Source: Desulfovibrio sp. DV
GTDB lineage: Bacteria; Desulfobacterota; Desulfovibrionia; Desulfovibrionales; Desulfovibrionaceae
NCBI RefSeq assembly: GCF_001936595.1
Contig: NZ_MLBG01000012.1
Span: forward strand, 1-64,000
Direction of reading: 5' to 3'
DNA length: 64,000 nucleotides
Shown: in pieces, positions 8,662 to 18,276 of the stretch
Layout of the letters: each line of letters opens with the position of its first letter
Numbering within the stretch: position 1 is the first letter of the stretch
Notes under the pieces: generated by a model
Seen by the model: the letters and a program-made list of their open reading frames with translations, nothing else
Database searches by the model: none
What the model was told of the DNA's origin: nothing
Translations under genes and position numbers: made by a program

Positions 8662-9921
8662 ATGCCGCTCATGGATGCCCATACGCGATTCCTCGCCGTC
8701 TTCCTTGCTGTCGTGGCCGTGGGCTGCGGCGGTGTCGCCGTGTTTTCCATTGGCGTCGATCCCTACGGCGTGTTCGGCATGCCGCCGATTGCCGGCCTGA
8801 CCACAGTCAAGACCCTGCCCGACCACGTCACCAAACCCTACGTGGTCCTTCGCGGCAACTACGACACCCTCATCGTCGGCTCCTCACGCGCCCGCGACAT
8901 CTTCTGCCCGGATCTGGCCGCCCTGTACCCGGACGAAGTCATGCACTGCTACAACGCCGGCATGGCCCATGCCGATTTTCCCATGGCCCGACGGATGCTT
9001 GTCCATGCCAACACGGTCACGCCGCTTCGGCGCGCGGTCATTGCCCTGGATTTTTTCGGGTTTAACACCGGCTACACCCCTTTTGACAAGACCGATGCCG
9101 AGCGTTTTCTCGGCCAGCCCGGCCGGCTGCCCGGCGACATCATAAGCGATGTCTGCCGGCTCCTGTTTTCCCGCGACGCCCTGGCCAAGGGGGTCGAGAC
9201 CATTGCCAAAAGCCGGCCGCCAGCGCCGCCCGCGACTCCGGCCGTGGCTTCGCCCGACAGTCCAGGCCCCGCCCCGGCGGCAGCTCCGGCCGATGCCCCG
9301 GCCCCGGCCGCCCCGCCGGCGACGCCGCCCGTTGCGCACAATCGCTATGTCGGCTTCTATCCGGCCGTGCTCCAGTTTTACCGGAACTTCGCCTTTGCCA
9401 ATGCCCGGACCGGTGTCTCGTCCCTTGAAGACTTCAAAAGCCTGCTGCGCTATTGCCGCAACCAGGGCATCGAAACCTCCGTGCTCATCAATCCCTTCCA
9501 TGCCGTCCTGTATGACGTGCTGCGCGAAGCCGGCCTGTGGGACACCTACCTTGCCTGGCGGCAGGCGGTTATTGCCCTGACGGCCGAGGCCAATGCCGAC
9601 GGTGTGGGGCCGCACATCGCCCTGTGGGATTTTTCCGGCTACAATGCCATCACCACCGAGCCGGTGCTGACGGCCGACGGATTGCGGGACGATCTCGACT
9701 ATTTTGCCGATTCCTTCCACTACAAGCGCGACGTCGGCAATCTGATGCTGCGCCGGATGCTGGCCGGCGAGGAAGGCGTGCCAGGGTTTGGCCGGGAACT
9801 GACCCCGGCTGACGCCGCTGCCGACGCGGCCCGGTTTGAGGCCGGTCATGCCCGGTACGCCCGGGACAACGCGGCCTATATCGATATGGTGCTCGGCCGC
9901 GCTCCCCGGAGCGGATCGTGA
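8662..9921 (+). CDS. SGNH/DltD-like membrane-anchored protein of the MBOAT cassette
   Basis: A single N-terminal membrane anchor (about 10-32 from this start) precedes an extracytoplasmic domain with IVGSSRARDI, the pattern of block I (GxSxxR) in proteins paired with MBOAT acyltransferases such as AlgX/DltD-like partners. An Ala/Pro-rich linker of about 40 residues interrupts the domain near residues 180-225. Starts at 8587, 8662 and 8671 are all in frame and none has a good ribosome site, so the start is uncertain. The stop overlaps the GTG of the next gene. It is probably the periplasmic partner in polysaccharide O-acylation. Confidence 0.65.
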   Translation: MPLMDAHTRFLAVFLAVVAVGCGGVAVFSIGVDPYGVFGMPPIAGLTTVKTLPDHVTKPYVVLRGNYDTLIVGSSRARDIFCPDLAALYPDEVMHCYNAGMAHADFPMARRMLVHANTVTPLRRAVIALDFFGFNTGYTPFDKTDAERFLGQPGRLPGDIISDVCRLLFSRDALAKGVETIAKSRPPAPPATPAVASPDSPGPAPAAAPADAPAPAAPPATPPVAHNRYVGFYPAVLQFYRNFAFANARTGVSSLEDFKSLLRYCRNQGIETSVLINPFHAVLYDVLREAGLWDTYLAWRQAVIALTAEANADGVGPHIALWDFSGYNAITTEPVLTADGLRDDLDYFADSFHYKRDVGNLMLRRMLAGEEGVPGFGRELTPADAAADAARFEAGHARYARDNAAYIDMVLGRAPRSGS

Positions 9922-10820
9922 TCCGGTTTTTCACTTCGCCTGCGGCCGACGCGGCCGCTTCCTTGCGCCGGGAGTATGCCGCAGTGGCTGCCTTGCGGGC
10001 CGGCCTCGAGCGGTTGCTCGATGCCGGCGACTTGGCCGCCGCCCGGACGGCTCTTGTCCGGTTCGAGTCCCAGGCCCGGGCCTTGCGCCAGACCCTGGCC
10101 GGGTATGCCCCTGAGGCCCTCCCGCCGCCCGGGGGGCTGGACATGGCCGGCATCCTGGCCGCAGATGACCGCACCCTGCGTCTTGCCCTGCCCGACCGGC
10201 TCCAGGCCGCCATGGTCTGGCTGGCCGGCCGGCGGCGACAGGCCCTGGCCGCCCTGGGAGAGGGGCGGCGGCGGGTGTTGCGGCTGGCGGCCTGGGCCCT
10301 TTGCCTGGGGCTGGTCGGGGCTGCGGCAGCCGGCGGGCGCGAGGTCTGGCGCTTACGGCAGCAGAGCCGGGAGCGCGAGGCCCGGGCCACCTTTGCCGTG
10401 GACCTGCTTGACGCAGCCAGCCACCTGCCGCCGGATTTCAAGGTGGCCGGGTTGCTGACGCCTGAGCAGCGGGACGGGCACCACTGGCGTTGGGGCGTGG
10501 GGCCTCGCACCGTTGTGGCCTTTGTCCTGCCGCTGCCGCGTACCGTGCGCCTGACTTTTCGGGTCAACAACCCCGTGCCCGACCAGACGTTGACCATCAC
10601 GGCCAATGATGCCGCCGCAATCCTGCCCCTGCCCAAGGCCCACCCCTGGATGGAAGGAGAGGAAACCTTTGCCCTGACCTTCCCCGGACAGGCGGGCCTC
10701 AACTCCATCACCATCGACTACAAGGCATTCAACCAGTCCGGCATGGCCTTTGTTCCCGACGACCCCACCGGGTATGCCGCTGCGTTTACAGCCTTTGCCA
10801 TTGTCACGGAGAAGCCGTGA
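9918..10820 (+). CDS. Single-pass membrane protein of the MBOAT cassette
   Basis: The 300-aa protein starts with GTG overlapping the previous stop. An N-terminal cytoplasmic helical part rich in Ala and Arg (1-120) is followed by one transmembrane helix (about 121-140) and a C-terminal beta-rich domain (about 175-300; RLTFRVNNPV, ITIDYKAFNQ) that looks like a carbohydrate-binding or jelly-roll fold. No named family recognised. Position between the SGNH-like and MBOAT genes suggests a scaffold in extracellular glycan acylation. Confidence 0.65.
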   Translation: MIRFFTSPAADAAASLRREYAAVAALRAGLERLLDAGDLAAARTALVRFESQARALRQTLAGYAPEALPPPGGLDMAGILAADDRTLRLALPDRLQAAMVWLAGRRRQALAALGEGRRRVLRLAAWALCLGLVGAAAAGGREVWRLRQQSREREARATFAVDLLDAASHLPPDFKVAGLLTPEQRDGHHWRWGVGPRTVVAFVLPLPRTVRLTFRVNNPVPDQTLTITANDAAAILPLPKAHPWMEGEETFALTFPGQAGLNSITIDYKAFNQSGMAFVPDDPTGYAAAFTAFAIVTEKP

Positions 10821-10922
10821 AGCGCCGGCCGTCCCGTCCGTCCCTGGCCCGGCGCCTTTCGCCGGCCCGGTGCGTCCCGCCCGTCCCCCCTGTCCCGGGG
10901 AGCAGCCACCGCAGGCCGGTCA

Positions 10923-12408
10923 ATGCTTTTTAATTCCTATATCTTTCTTTTTGCCTTCCTGCCCCTGGCCTTTGCCGGGTTCGCCCTGCTGGCCGGCCGG
11001 GACGACCGCCGGCCGGCCAAGGTCTGGCTGATTGTCTGTTCCCTGGCTTTTTACGGCTGGTTTGCCGTGGCCGATGTGCCGGTCATCCTGGCCTCCATTG
11101 CCGCCAACTACCTGCTGGCCCGCACCATTGCCGCCGCCCCGGGGGAGGCCGGCCGGGCCCGGCGCAATCTGGTCTTTCGGCTCGGTGTGGCCGCCAACGT
11201 GGCCCTGCTCGCCTATTTCAAGTACACGCGCTTTTTTCTCACCGAGGTGCTGTCCCTGTTTGGCCTGTCTGTACCGGCACCGGCGATCGTCCTGCCGCTT
11301 GGCATTTCCTTTTTCACCTTCCAGCAGATCATTTTTTTGCGCGACATCCGAAGCGGCGCGGTGACGCAATTCAATGTTCTCGACTACGTCTTTTGCGTCA
11401 CCTTTTTCCCCCATCTCATTGCCGGTCCCATCATCAAGTACAAAAACATCCTGGCCCAACTGGCCTCCCGGGCCTTTTTCGGGCTGTCACCGGTGTTTAT
11501 GGCCTCGGGTTTTGCCTGGCTCACCCTGGGGCTGGTCAAAAAAGTGCTCGTCGCCGACCTGATCGCACCCTATGCCAATGCAGTCTTCAGCCAGGCAGCC
11601 GCCGGCGGCCCCCTGGACGGGGCGGCCGCCTGGGTGGGGGTTCTGGCCTACACCTTCCAGATCTATTTCGATTTTTCCGGTTACTCGGACATGGCCATCG
11701 GGTTGGCTCTGCTCTTTAAGATCGAGCTGCCGGTCAATTTCGATTCACCCTACAAGTCGCAAAGCATCGTGGAGTTCTGGCGGCGCTGGCACATCACCCT
11801 GTCCTGGTTTCTGCGCGAGTGCCTCTACATCCCCCTTGGCGGCAACCGGCACGGGGCGCTGCGGCAATACGCCAACTTGCTTGTGACCATGCTTCTTGGC
11901 GGCCTGTGGCATGGGGCGGGCTATGGCTTTATCCTGTGGGGCGGGGTGCACGGGCTGGCCTTGGCCGCCACCCACGCCGCCACCCGACTGCGCGGCGCGG
12001 CCGGGCCGGCGGGCCGGGCGGGCCGGGGCGCGGCCGTGGCCGGAACGTTCGCCCTGACGGCCCTGGCCTGGGTGCTTTTTCGGGCTGATACCCTGCCGAC
12101 GGCCGGCCGGGTGTATGCGGCCCTTTTCGGGGCCGGTGGCGGGGCAGGGGGGCCTCTCTATGACTGGCCGGTGTGGAGCGCCCTGGCCGGCTGCGCTGCG
12201 GTGAGTTTTTTTTGCGCCCAACACCCAGCAGATCATGGCCGGTGTGCGACCGCGCATCGAGGCCTTCCTGGCTCCGGGCGAATCGCCTGCGCCGCGCCCC
12301 ATGCAGTGGCGGCCGACTGTGGCCTGGGCGGTGCTGCTGGGGCTGCTTTTTTTCGTGGTGGTGACGAATCTATCCAATGCCACGGATTTTTTGTATTTTC
12401 AGTTTTGA
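10923..12408 (+). CDS. MBOAT family O-acyltransferase (AlgI/DltB-like), frameshifted
   Basis: This polytopic membrane acyltransferase moves acyl groups to a periplasmic partner. The N-terminus MLFNSYIFLFAFLPL is typical. Core motifs FFPHLIAGPI, FDFSGYSDMAIG and the catalytic-His segment LWHGAGYGFILWG are intact. At a run of eight T (12206-12213) the frame breaks. The uninterrupted frame runs to 12668 with a non-homologous tail. Removing one T gives APNTQQIM and a normal ending FLYFQF with stop at 12406-12408, making a usual-length 494-aa protein. Either a sequencing error, a genuine mutation, or slippage at the T-run. Confidence 0.85.
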
Positions 12409-12495
12409 TACGGAGAGCGCTTTCGGATTCGGGAAAGTGGCTTGACTGCCGACGAGACGGGGAAGGGGTATGGTCCTTGTGTTGTTCGTGCGGCT

Positions 12496-13377
12496 TTATT
12501 GGCCTGTTTTCAGCCGCTGCACCCCAAGCCCGGCCAGAATCAGCCCCAATCCCACCACCGTGGACGGCAAGATGGCCTCGCCCACGAAGAAATGAATCAG
12601 CAGCAGCGAGCAAAACGGCGACAGGAAGATCAGGTTTGCCACCCGGGCGGCGTTTTCCGCGCATTTAAGCGCCGTCAGCCAGGTGACAAAGGCCAGCCCC
12701 ATCTCGAAGACACCGACGTAGGCGGCACCGGCCAGGCCCGGCCAGGAGGCCGGGAACGGGTCGGAGAAACACAGCACGGCGAGAAGGGTCAGCGGCAGGC
12801 TGCACAGGAAATTGGCGAGAAGCCCGGCCACCGGGTCGCGGTCGTCCCTGGCGCCGAGTATCCAGTAAAGGGCCCAGATCACCGTGGACACAAGGGCCAG
12901 GGCCACCCCGGACGGACTGGCAAAGTGCATACCAAGCACCTCGCCGTGGGTGGAGATGACCACTACCCCGGAGTAGCTGACCAGAATGGCCAGCAGGTCG
13001 CGGCTGCGCAGCTTCTGGCCGAGCATGGGGACGGCCAAAAGCGACAGGGTGATGGCCCAGGTGTAATTGAGCGGCTGGGCCTCCTGGGCCGGGAGCAGGT
13101 CGTAGGCGGCAAAGAGGATGGTGTAGTAGAGAAAGGGGTTGAGCGCGCCAAGATACAGCGAGCGCCGCCACTGGGCCGGGGTGAACCGGCGCAGGGCCCC
13201 AAGGCGGCCGGTTGCGGCCAGAATGCCGGCCAGGGTCAGGCACGAGGCCAGACTGGCGTAAAGGAGCAGTTGGAGCGGGGTCAGGTGGGCCAGGGACAGC
13301 TTGAAGGCCGAGGCCACCGTGGACCACATGGCCACCGTGGCCAGCCCGTAGCGCGTGGCCCGTTTCTGGTCCTTCAT
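12496..13377 (-). CDS. EamA/DMT-family transporter
   Basis: The 293-aa integral membrane protein has ten predicted helices arranged as two EamA repeats, the usual drug/metabolite transporter size. The first repeat starts near YGLATVAMWSTVASAFK and the second near VSTVIWALYWILGA. It is a lone gene convergent with the MBOAT gene. Substrate unknown; members export amino acids, nucleotides or other metabolites. Confidence 0.88.
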   Translation of the reverse strand: MKDQKRATRYGLATVAMWSTVASAFKLSLAHLTPLQLLLYASLASCLTLAGILAATGRLGALRRFTPAQWRRSLYLGALNPFLYYTILFAAYDLLPAQEAQPLNYTWAITLSLLAVPMLGQKLRSRDLLAILVSYSGVVVISTHGEVLGMHFASPSGVALALVSTVIWALYWILGARDDRDPVAGLLANFLCSLPLTLLAVLCFSDPFPASWPGLAGAAYVGVFEMGLAFVTWLTALKCAENAARVANLIFLSPFCSLLLIHFFVGEAILPSTVVGLGLILAGLGVQRLKTGQ

Positions 13378-13448
13378 GGAAACTCCCTTGTTCCCGGCTG
13401 GTTACACCGGGACCGGATAAAATCCAAGGCGATTTTCAAACTGCCCGG

Positions 13449-13476
13449 TTGACAACTTCCGTAAAATCCGTATTCT
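13449..13476 (+). promoter_or_regulatory. Sigma-70 promoter of the DEAD-box helicase gene
   Basis: TTGACA (13449-13454) and TATTCT (13471-13476) are separated by 16 bases. Predicted transcription starts near 13483, leaving an untranslated leader of about 210 bases before the TTG start at 13695. No gene is seen in 13378-13694. Confidence 0.7.
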
Positions 13477-13694
13477 GACGTCTTGGCATTCATCGGCCCA
13501 GGGCATCGTTCCCGCGACACGGTCTCGCTGCAAACCGGTCGCTCCCACCCGGAACGCCTTCTCCCCCCCGATGGCCACTGGCCCCGATCTTACGATTCCT
13601 GACGCGGCCCGCAGCTTCCGTTTCTCGCATCGCCGATCGCCGCCGCGCGCGATTTCAAGCAGCGCGGTTACACGTCTTGCCAAAGGATATCCTT

Positions 13695-15179
13695 TTGAGC
13701 TTCGATTCTTTTTGCCTGCATTCTGCCCTTGTCGCCAACATCAAGCGCATCGGCTACGAAAACCCGACCCCCATCCAGACCGAATCCATCCCCCACATCC
13801 TCGAAGGACGTGACCTGATGGGTCTGGCCCAGACCGGAACCGGCAAAACCGCCGCCTTCCTGTTGCCCATCCTGCATCGTCTGCTGACCACCCCGGCCAA
13901 GTCGCGCTCGCCACGGACCCTGATCCTGGCCCCGACCCGGGAGTTGGCTGAACAGATTTTCCGTTCCGCCCTGGATTTCATGCGCGGCACCAAGCTGCGC
14001 GCCGCCGTCATCTACGGCGGCATGGGCATGTTCCCCCAGACCCGCGCCCTGCGCCAGGGCGTGGACATCGTGGTGGCCTGCCCCGGTCGCCTGCTTGACC
14101 ATTTGAACCAGGGCAACGTCCGTTTCGACGGCCTGGAGACGCTGGTCCTCGATGAAGCCGACCACATGTTCGACATGGGCTTTTTGCCGGACATCAAGCG
14201 CATCCTGGCCGCCCTGCCGACCAAGCGCCAGACCCTGCTTTTCTCCGCCACCATGCCCCCGGCCATCTCCGGCCTGGCCGGTGAGACGCTTTCCGACCCC
14301 GTAGCCGTGCGCATCGGCAACATGGCCCCCCTGGCCACCGTGGAACACGCCATCTACCCGGTGTCCCACAACCAGAAGGCTCCGTTGCTCCTGCATCTGC
14401 TCGGCGAGGCCGGAAAATCGTCGGTCATCGTTTTCACCCGCACCAAGCACCGGGCCAAGAATCTGGCCCTGCAGCTGTGCCGTTCCGGCCATAAGGCCAC
14501 CTGCCTGCAGGGCAACCTGTCCCAGCGTCAGCGCCAGATCGCCATGGAAGGCTTCCGCCGCGGCGCGTTCCAGGTGCTGGTGGCCACGGACATTGCCGCC
14601 CGGGGCATCGACGTCTCCCAGGTGGGACACGTCATCAACTTCGATATCCCGGACACCGCCGAAGCCTACACCCACCGCATCGGCCGCACCGGCCGGGCCG
14701 AACATGACGGCCAGGCCCATACCTTCGTCACCGGCGAAGATGTCGGCATGGTCCGGGCCATCGAGTCCCACATGAAAAAGGCCCTGCCCCGCCGCGAGCT
14801 GGCCGGCTTTGAGCCGGAGCCGGGCGAATTCCGCCGCAGCGCCCCGGCCCCGCGCTACCCGGCCCGTGGCCGCCAGAACTACGGCGACCGGTCCCGTCCG
14901 AGCTACGGCGATCGGTCCCGTCCGAGCTACGGCGACCGCTCCGGCCGTCCGGCCCAGGCTGAATCGGCCCAGGGCGACCGTTCGCGCAATGACCGTCCGG
15001 CTGGCGAACGCCCGGCTGCCGACCGTCCCCGCAGCGACCGTCCGGCCGGCGAGCGTCCGCGCACCGACCGTCCGCGCAACGATGACCGCCGCACCACCTT
15101 CGGCCTGGCCGACGGCGGCAACCAGCGCGATGGCAGCCAGCGCCCCCGTCGTCCCTACCAGGGCGCGACCGCTGCCTAG
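13695..15179 (+). CDS. DEAD-box ATP-dependent RNA helicase (RhlE/CsdA type)
   Basis: The 494-aa helicase carries all core motifs: Q (PTPIQTESIP), I (AQTGTGKT), Ia (PTRELA), II (DEAD), III (SAT) and VI (HRIGRTGR). TTG 13695 is preferred over TTG 13677 because AAGGA ends 7 bases upstream and the product then begins MSFDSF, as is usual for RhlE-type proteins. The last 110 residues are a disordered Arg/Asp/Ser-rich tail with SYGDRSRP repeats and then DRPAGERP-type repeats, probably RNA binding. A long leader suggests temperature or autoregulatory control. A terminator follows. Confidence 0.93.
   Translation: MSFDSFCLHSALVANIKRIGYENPTPIQTESIPHILEGRDLMGLAQTGTGKTAAFLLPILHRLLTTPAKSRSPRTLILAPTRELAEQIFRSALDFMRGTKLRAAVIYGGMGMFPQTRALRQGVDIVVACPGRLLDHLNQGNVRFDGLETLVLDEADHMFDMGFLPDIKRILAALPTKRQTLLFSATMPPAISGLAGETLSDPVAVRIGNMAPLATVEHAIYPVSHNQKAPLLLHLLGEAGKSSVIVFTRTKHRAKNLALQLCRSGHKATCLQGNLSQRQRQIAMEGFRRGAFQVLVATDIAARGIDVSQVGHVINFDIPDTAEAYTHRIGRTGRAEHDGQAHTFVTGEDVGMVRAIESHMKKALPRRELAGFEPEPGEFRRSAPAPRYPARGRQNYGDRSRPSYGDRSRPSYGDRSGRPAQAESAQGDRSRNDRPAGERPAADRPRSDRPAGERPRTDRPRNDDRRTTFGLADGGNQRDGSQRPRRPYQGATAA
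14878..15078 (+). repeat. Tandem repeats encoding the helicase tail
   Basis: A 24-bp unit (TACGGCGACCGGTCCCGTCC plus GAGC) is repeated about 2.5 times from about 14880, followed by looser GACCGTCCGG-type repeats. These encode the Arg-rich C-terminal tail. Such tracts can change copy number. Confidence 0.75.
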
Positions 15180-15202
15180 GCAGCCCTGACAAGACCGCCA
15201 AA

Positions 15203-15234
15203 GGCCGCTCCGATTCGTCGGGGCGGCCTTTTTT
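15203..15234 (+). terminator. Rho-independent terminator of the helicase gene
   Basis: GGCCGCTCC and GGGGCGGCC arms (15203-15228) are followed by six T. Confidence 0.93.
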
Positions 15235-15327
15235 CGGTAGTGGACAAGGCCGCCGCCTTGCGGCACATCCCATGGACCGCCGCCGCCCGGGCCTGCCACG
15301 GTGGACGCGGAAAGGACGCCCGGCCCT

Positions 15328-16017
15328 ATGAGCAGCCACAAGCAACACCGCCTCAACCTCGATCGCATCGAGGAATCCCTGCATTCCGTGCAAAGCGATT
15401 TCGAACGGGTCAATGAGAAGCTGCTCATGCGCCGCGAACCGCTGACCAATCAGATCATCGGCAACCTGCTCGAAGGCTATGCCTATGTGGACCAGCTTCT
15501 GGAAGACGGGGTGGAGGTGTTCTCGCCGTCCGGGCTCGATCACATCCTCGAACTCAACCACATCGTCCTTTGCGGCTCCAACGACAGCGTGCGCCTGGAA
15601 TACGGTTCCCACCTGCTGGAGACCCGCCACCGCTTTGCCGACGGCATCGGCGGCATTGCCGACTGGTACGAGCGCAAACGCCACAAAAGCGCCACCCGCC
15701 GGGCCGCCGGGGTCTATGTCCTGGGCGTGAGCCAGCCCCAGCTTTTTCTCGAAGGCAACCACCGCACCGGGGCTCTGGTCGCCAGCTACATCCTGGTCCA
15801 GGAGGGCCTGCCGCCCTTTGTGCTCACCCCCAAAAACGCCGTGGCCTACTTCAACCCCTCGACGCTGATCAAGTATCGTGACAAGCAGAAATTTTTTGAC
15901 CGCCAGTACTACCTGAAGAAATACCGCCGGGTGCTCCAGGACTTTTTCGAGGAAACCTTGGACAAGCGCTTCCGCCGATCCCTGCGTCTGGACAAGGACG
16001 TTGCGACACGAGGCTAG
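15328..16017 (+). CDS. Divergent Fic/Doc-like protein
   Basis: The 229-aa protein contains LFLEGNHRTGA (about residues 145-155), resembling the Fic signature HPFxxGNGRxxR. The invariant leading His is Gln, the second Gly of GNGR is His, and the final Arg is missing. The surrounding helical region (RFADGIGGIADWYERKR before, LVASYILVQEG after) is compatible with a Fic fold. ATG 15328 begins MSSHKQ; GTG 15301 is in frame but less likely. Cytoplasmic, no neighbour antitoxin. If the fold is right, AMP transfer by the usual mechanism is doubtful. Confidence 0.6.
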   Translation: MSSHKQHRLNLDRIEESLHSVQSDFERVNEKLLMRREPLTNQIIGNLLEGYAYVDQLLEDGVEVFSPSGLDHILELNHIVLCGSNDSVRLEYGSHLLETRHRFADGIGGIADWYERKRHKSATRRAAGVYVLGVSQPQLFLEGNHRTGALVASYILVQEGLPPFVLTPKNAVAYFNPSTLIKYRDKQKFFDRQYYLKKYRRVLQDFFEETLDKRFRRSLRLDKDVATRG

Positions 16018-16167
16018 GGCGGGGGACGGCGCTTGGCTGCTGTGAAAGACTGGACAGGCGGGGTTGTTGCCATAAAAACTATTGTCAAAGCAGGGTATCA
16101 ATTGTCTTGTACCGGGAGATTGCAGGCCGGGAGGAATGTTTCAGAGCGCATGATGGGTTGAGGCATT

Positions 16168-17865
16168 GTGTTTGGCCGAACGGCCGGGTACTCCTTGAAC
16201 CGTATGACATCCACACGTCGCCCGATTACAGCCGTCCCTCAAAGCTTGCAACGGCGTCAGGCCCTGCTGTCGCGGCTGCACACCCTTTTCCAGACCAATC
16301 CCGTCCGGGGTGTGGTCCTGGCCTGCATCGTGTGTTTTCCCCTGATCCTGCTGTTGGCCTGGGGCCACACCACGGCCTGGAAAACGCGCACCATCATCCA
16401 GGCCGTGGCCGAAGCCAGGCATCAGGCCGCCCTGGAGGAAGCCGAAGTCCTGGCCCGGGTGCAGGCTGCCTTTGACCGCATGCGCAAGCTTTCCCGTCTT
16501 CTGGCCGGCGATGGCCGGGTCGTTTCGCTGCTGCGCCAGCCGACGCCGGCCCTGCTTGGAGAATTTGACCGCTATCTTCAGGAGTTTGCCCGGGATCTGG
16601 ATCTGCACCGGGTCTTCATTCTTGCCGCCGACGGCCGCTGTGTGGCCTCAAACGATTTTGCCAACGCCGAAAGCCTGGTGAGTCGTGATTTCCGCGACCG
16701 CGAGTATTTTTCTTTGGCCATGTCCGGCCAGCCGGCCACCCAGTTCGTGGTGGGCCGGGTCTCGACCGTGCCGGGCTTCCACTTCGCCACCCCTGTCCGG
16801 GACGGGGGGGAGATTCTCGGGGTGGCCACGGCCAAGATCGACCTGCCCACCTTGGCCAAACCCCTGCATTTCACCTCGGGCTTCATCACGGACGACCAGG
16901 GCATCATCGTCCTGGCCAACGATCCCGGCCATCTCCTGATGGCCGTGCCGGACGCGCCGGCCCTGGCCCTGCCGCCCGAGGAGCGGCTGGCCCGGTATCA
17001 GCGCGTGGTGCTGCCCGTGCTGCCCATCGCTTCGTACACCGCCTTGGGCGTGCCCCTTTTTACTCCCGCCTCTGCCTTTGCCCCGGCCGTGCTGCGGGTG
17101 GCCCGCCTGCCCGACGAAGGACTGCACCTGTATCTCTTTCAACCGGTGGCCGGGTTGCCCGGCGTGGAGACCCAGTTCCCCATCCGCCTGGCCCTGGCCG
17201 TGCTGGTGATGTCCTTTGTCCTGGTGGTGGGGCTGTCGCTTTTGGGCTATCTGGTCCGGGACAGCTACTTGCGGCGCAATCTCGTGCGCTTAAACGAACA
17301 GCTTCGGCATCAGGCCCAGCATGATGCCCTGACCGGCTGCGCCAACCGTCGCCGCTTTGCTGCAGTCATGGCCGAAGTTATCCGGGTCAGCGCCCGGGAT
17401 GCCAGTCCGGTTGCCCTGGCCATGATCGACCTCGACCTGTTCAAGCTCGTCAACGACCGTTACGGCCATGGGATGGGGGACAGCATATTATGCCACGTGG
17501 CCGGCCTGCTCCAGCGCCATCTGCGGGCAGGCGATGTCCTGGCCCGTCTTGGCGGTGAAGAGTTTGCCGTGATTTTGCCCGGCGTCGAGGAGGTGGCGGC
17601 CGCAGCACTCCTGGAACGGATACGGGCGATGCTGGCCGCGACACCGTATTGCGACGGGGAAATACGCATCAGGCAGACCGTCAGCATCGGCGTCAGCGCC
17701 GGCCATGGGGACAAAACCCCTGAAAAGCTGCAGCATGAGGCGGACATCGCCCTGTATGTGGCCAAACACTGTGGCCGAAACCAGGTAGTGGCCGCCTCGG
17801 CCGTGGACAAGCGGCTGTCCTTGCAGGATCTTGACGACTTCGATTGCCAAAGCCGTTCAACCTGA
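16168..17865 (+). CDS. Membrane diguanylate cyclase with periplasmic Cache sensor
   Basis: The 565-aa protein has a first transmembrane helix (about 46-68), a periplasmic dCache-type domain (about 75-340; DRYLQEFARDL, SRDFRDREYF), a second helix (about 350-372) and a C-terminal GGDEF domain (about 395-550). The active site GGEEF is at 462-466, with an I-site RAGD five residues upstream, so product-inhibited cyclic di-GMP synthesis is expected. GTG 16168 has GAGG 5 bases upstream; ATG 16204 is an alternative. A lone gene. The ligand is unknown; dCache domains often bind amino acids or organic acids. Confidence 0.9.
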   Translation: MFGRTAGYSLNRMTSTRRPITAVPQSLQRRQALLSRLHTLFQTNPVRGVVLACIVCFPLILLLAWGHTTAWKTRTIIQAVAEARHQAALEEAEVLARVQAAFDRMRKLSRLLAGDGRVVSLLRQPTPALLGEFDRYLQEFARDLDLHRVFILAADGRCVASNDFANAESLVSRDFRDREYFSLAMSGQPATQFVVGRVSTVPGFHFATPVRDGGEILGVATAKIDLPTLAKPLHFTSGFITDDQGIIVLANDPGHLLMAVPDAPALALPPEERLARYQRVVLPVLPIASYTALGVPLFTPASAFAPAVLRVARLPDEGLHLYLFQPVAGLPGVETQFPIRLALAVLVMSFVLVVGLSLLGYLVRDSYLRRNLVRLNEQLRHQAQHDALTGCANRRRFAAVMAEVIRVSARDASPVALAMIDLDLFKLVNDRYGHGMGDSILCHVAGLLQRHLRAGDVLARLGGEEFAVILPGVEEVAAAALLERIRAMLAATPYCDGEIRIRQTVSIGVSAGHGDKTPEKLQHEADIALYVAKHCGRNQVVAASAVDKRLSLQDLDDFDCQSRST

Positions 17866-17882
17866 CACGAAACCGGACGGGA

Positions 17883-18131
17883 TCAGGCCTTTTCGGCCGG
17901 CCGGGCTTCTGCGGCCGTTTCCATGGCCCGGGGAGCGGGTTGGACGTCGGGCTTGGCCGCGGCTTCGATGGACTCTGTGGTCACGTGGTGCTCTTCCATG
18001 GCGGCCTTGAAATCCCGGACGGATTTCCCGAGGTCGTGGCCGATGTTGGCCAATTTGCCCGGACCGAAGATAATAAGGACCACACCCAGGATGAGAAGCA
18101 GGTGCATGGGCTGCAATAAACCGGAAAACAT
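17883..18131 (-). CDS. tatA: Twin-arginine translocase subunit TatA/TatE
   Basis: The 82-aa protein has a single N-terminal transmembrane helix (about 7-22), the FGPGKL hinge, an amphipathic helix (LANIGHDLGKSVRDFKAAM) and a charged tail. GGAGG lies 7 bases before ATG 18131, which fixes the start; longer in-frame starts lack a ribosome site. It exports folded redox proteins as part of Tat. No tatB or tatC is adjacent, so this is an isolated gene. Confidence 0.9.
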   Translation of the reverse strand: MFSGLLQPMHLLLILGVVLIIFGPGKLANIGHDLGKSVRDFKAAMEEHHVTTESIEAAAKPDVQPAPRAMETAAEARPAEKA

Positions 18132-18276
18132 AGGCACACCTCCGTATTGTCCGAGCCTGTTACCCGATGCCGCCTCAGCACAACCTTGCCCGGGCATGAC
18201 AATCCGGCAAGGGAACCGGGCGGCTTCCGGGCAAAACAGTCTGGCGCAGGGAGGCGTCTTGGCGTAGAAAGGGCCG

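Noticed and set aside
12409-12668. C-terminal extension of the MBOAT frame beyond the T8 run
   Set aside because: Sequence there is not membrane-like and the alternate frame gives the family's normal ending.
12442-13452. 336-codon plus-strand frame opposite the EamA transporter
   Set aside because: His/Gln/Gly-rich shadow without start signals; the minus-strand frame is a clean ten-helix transporter.
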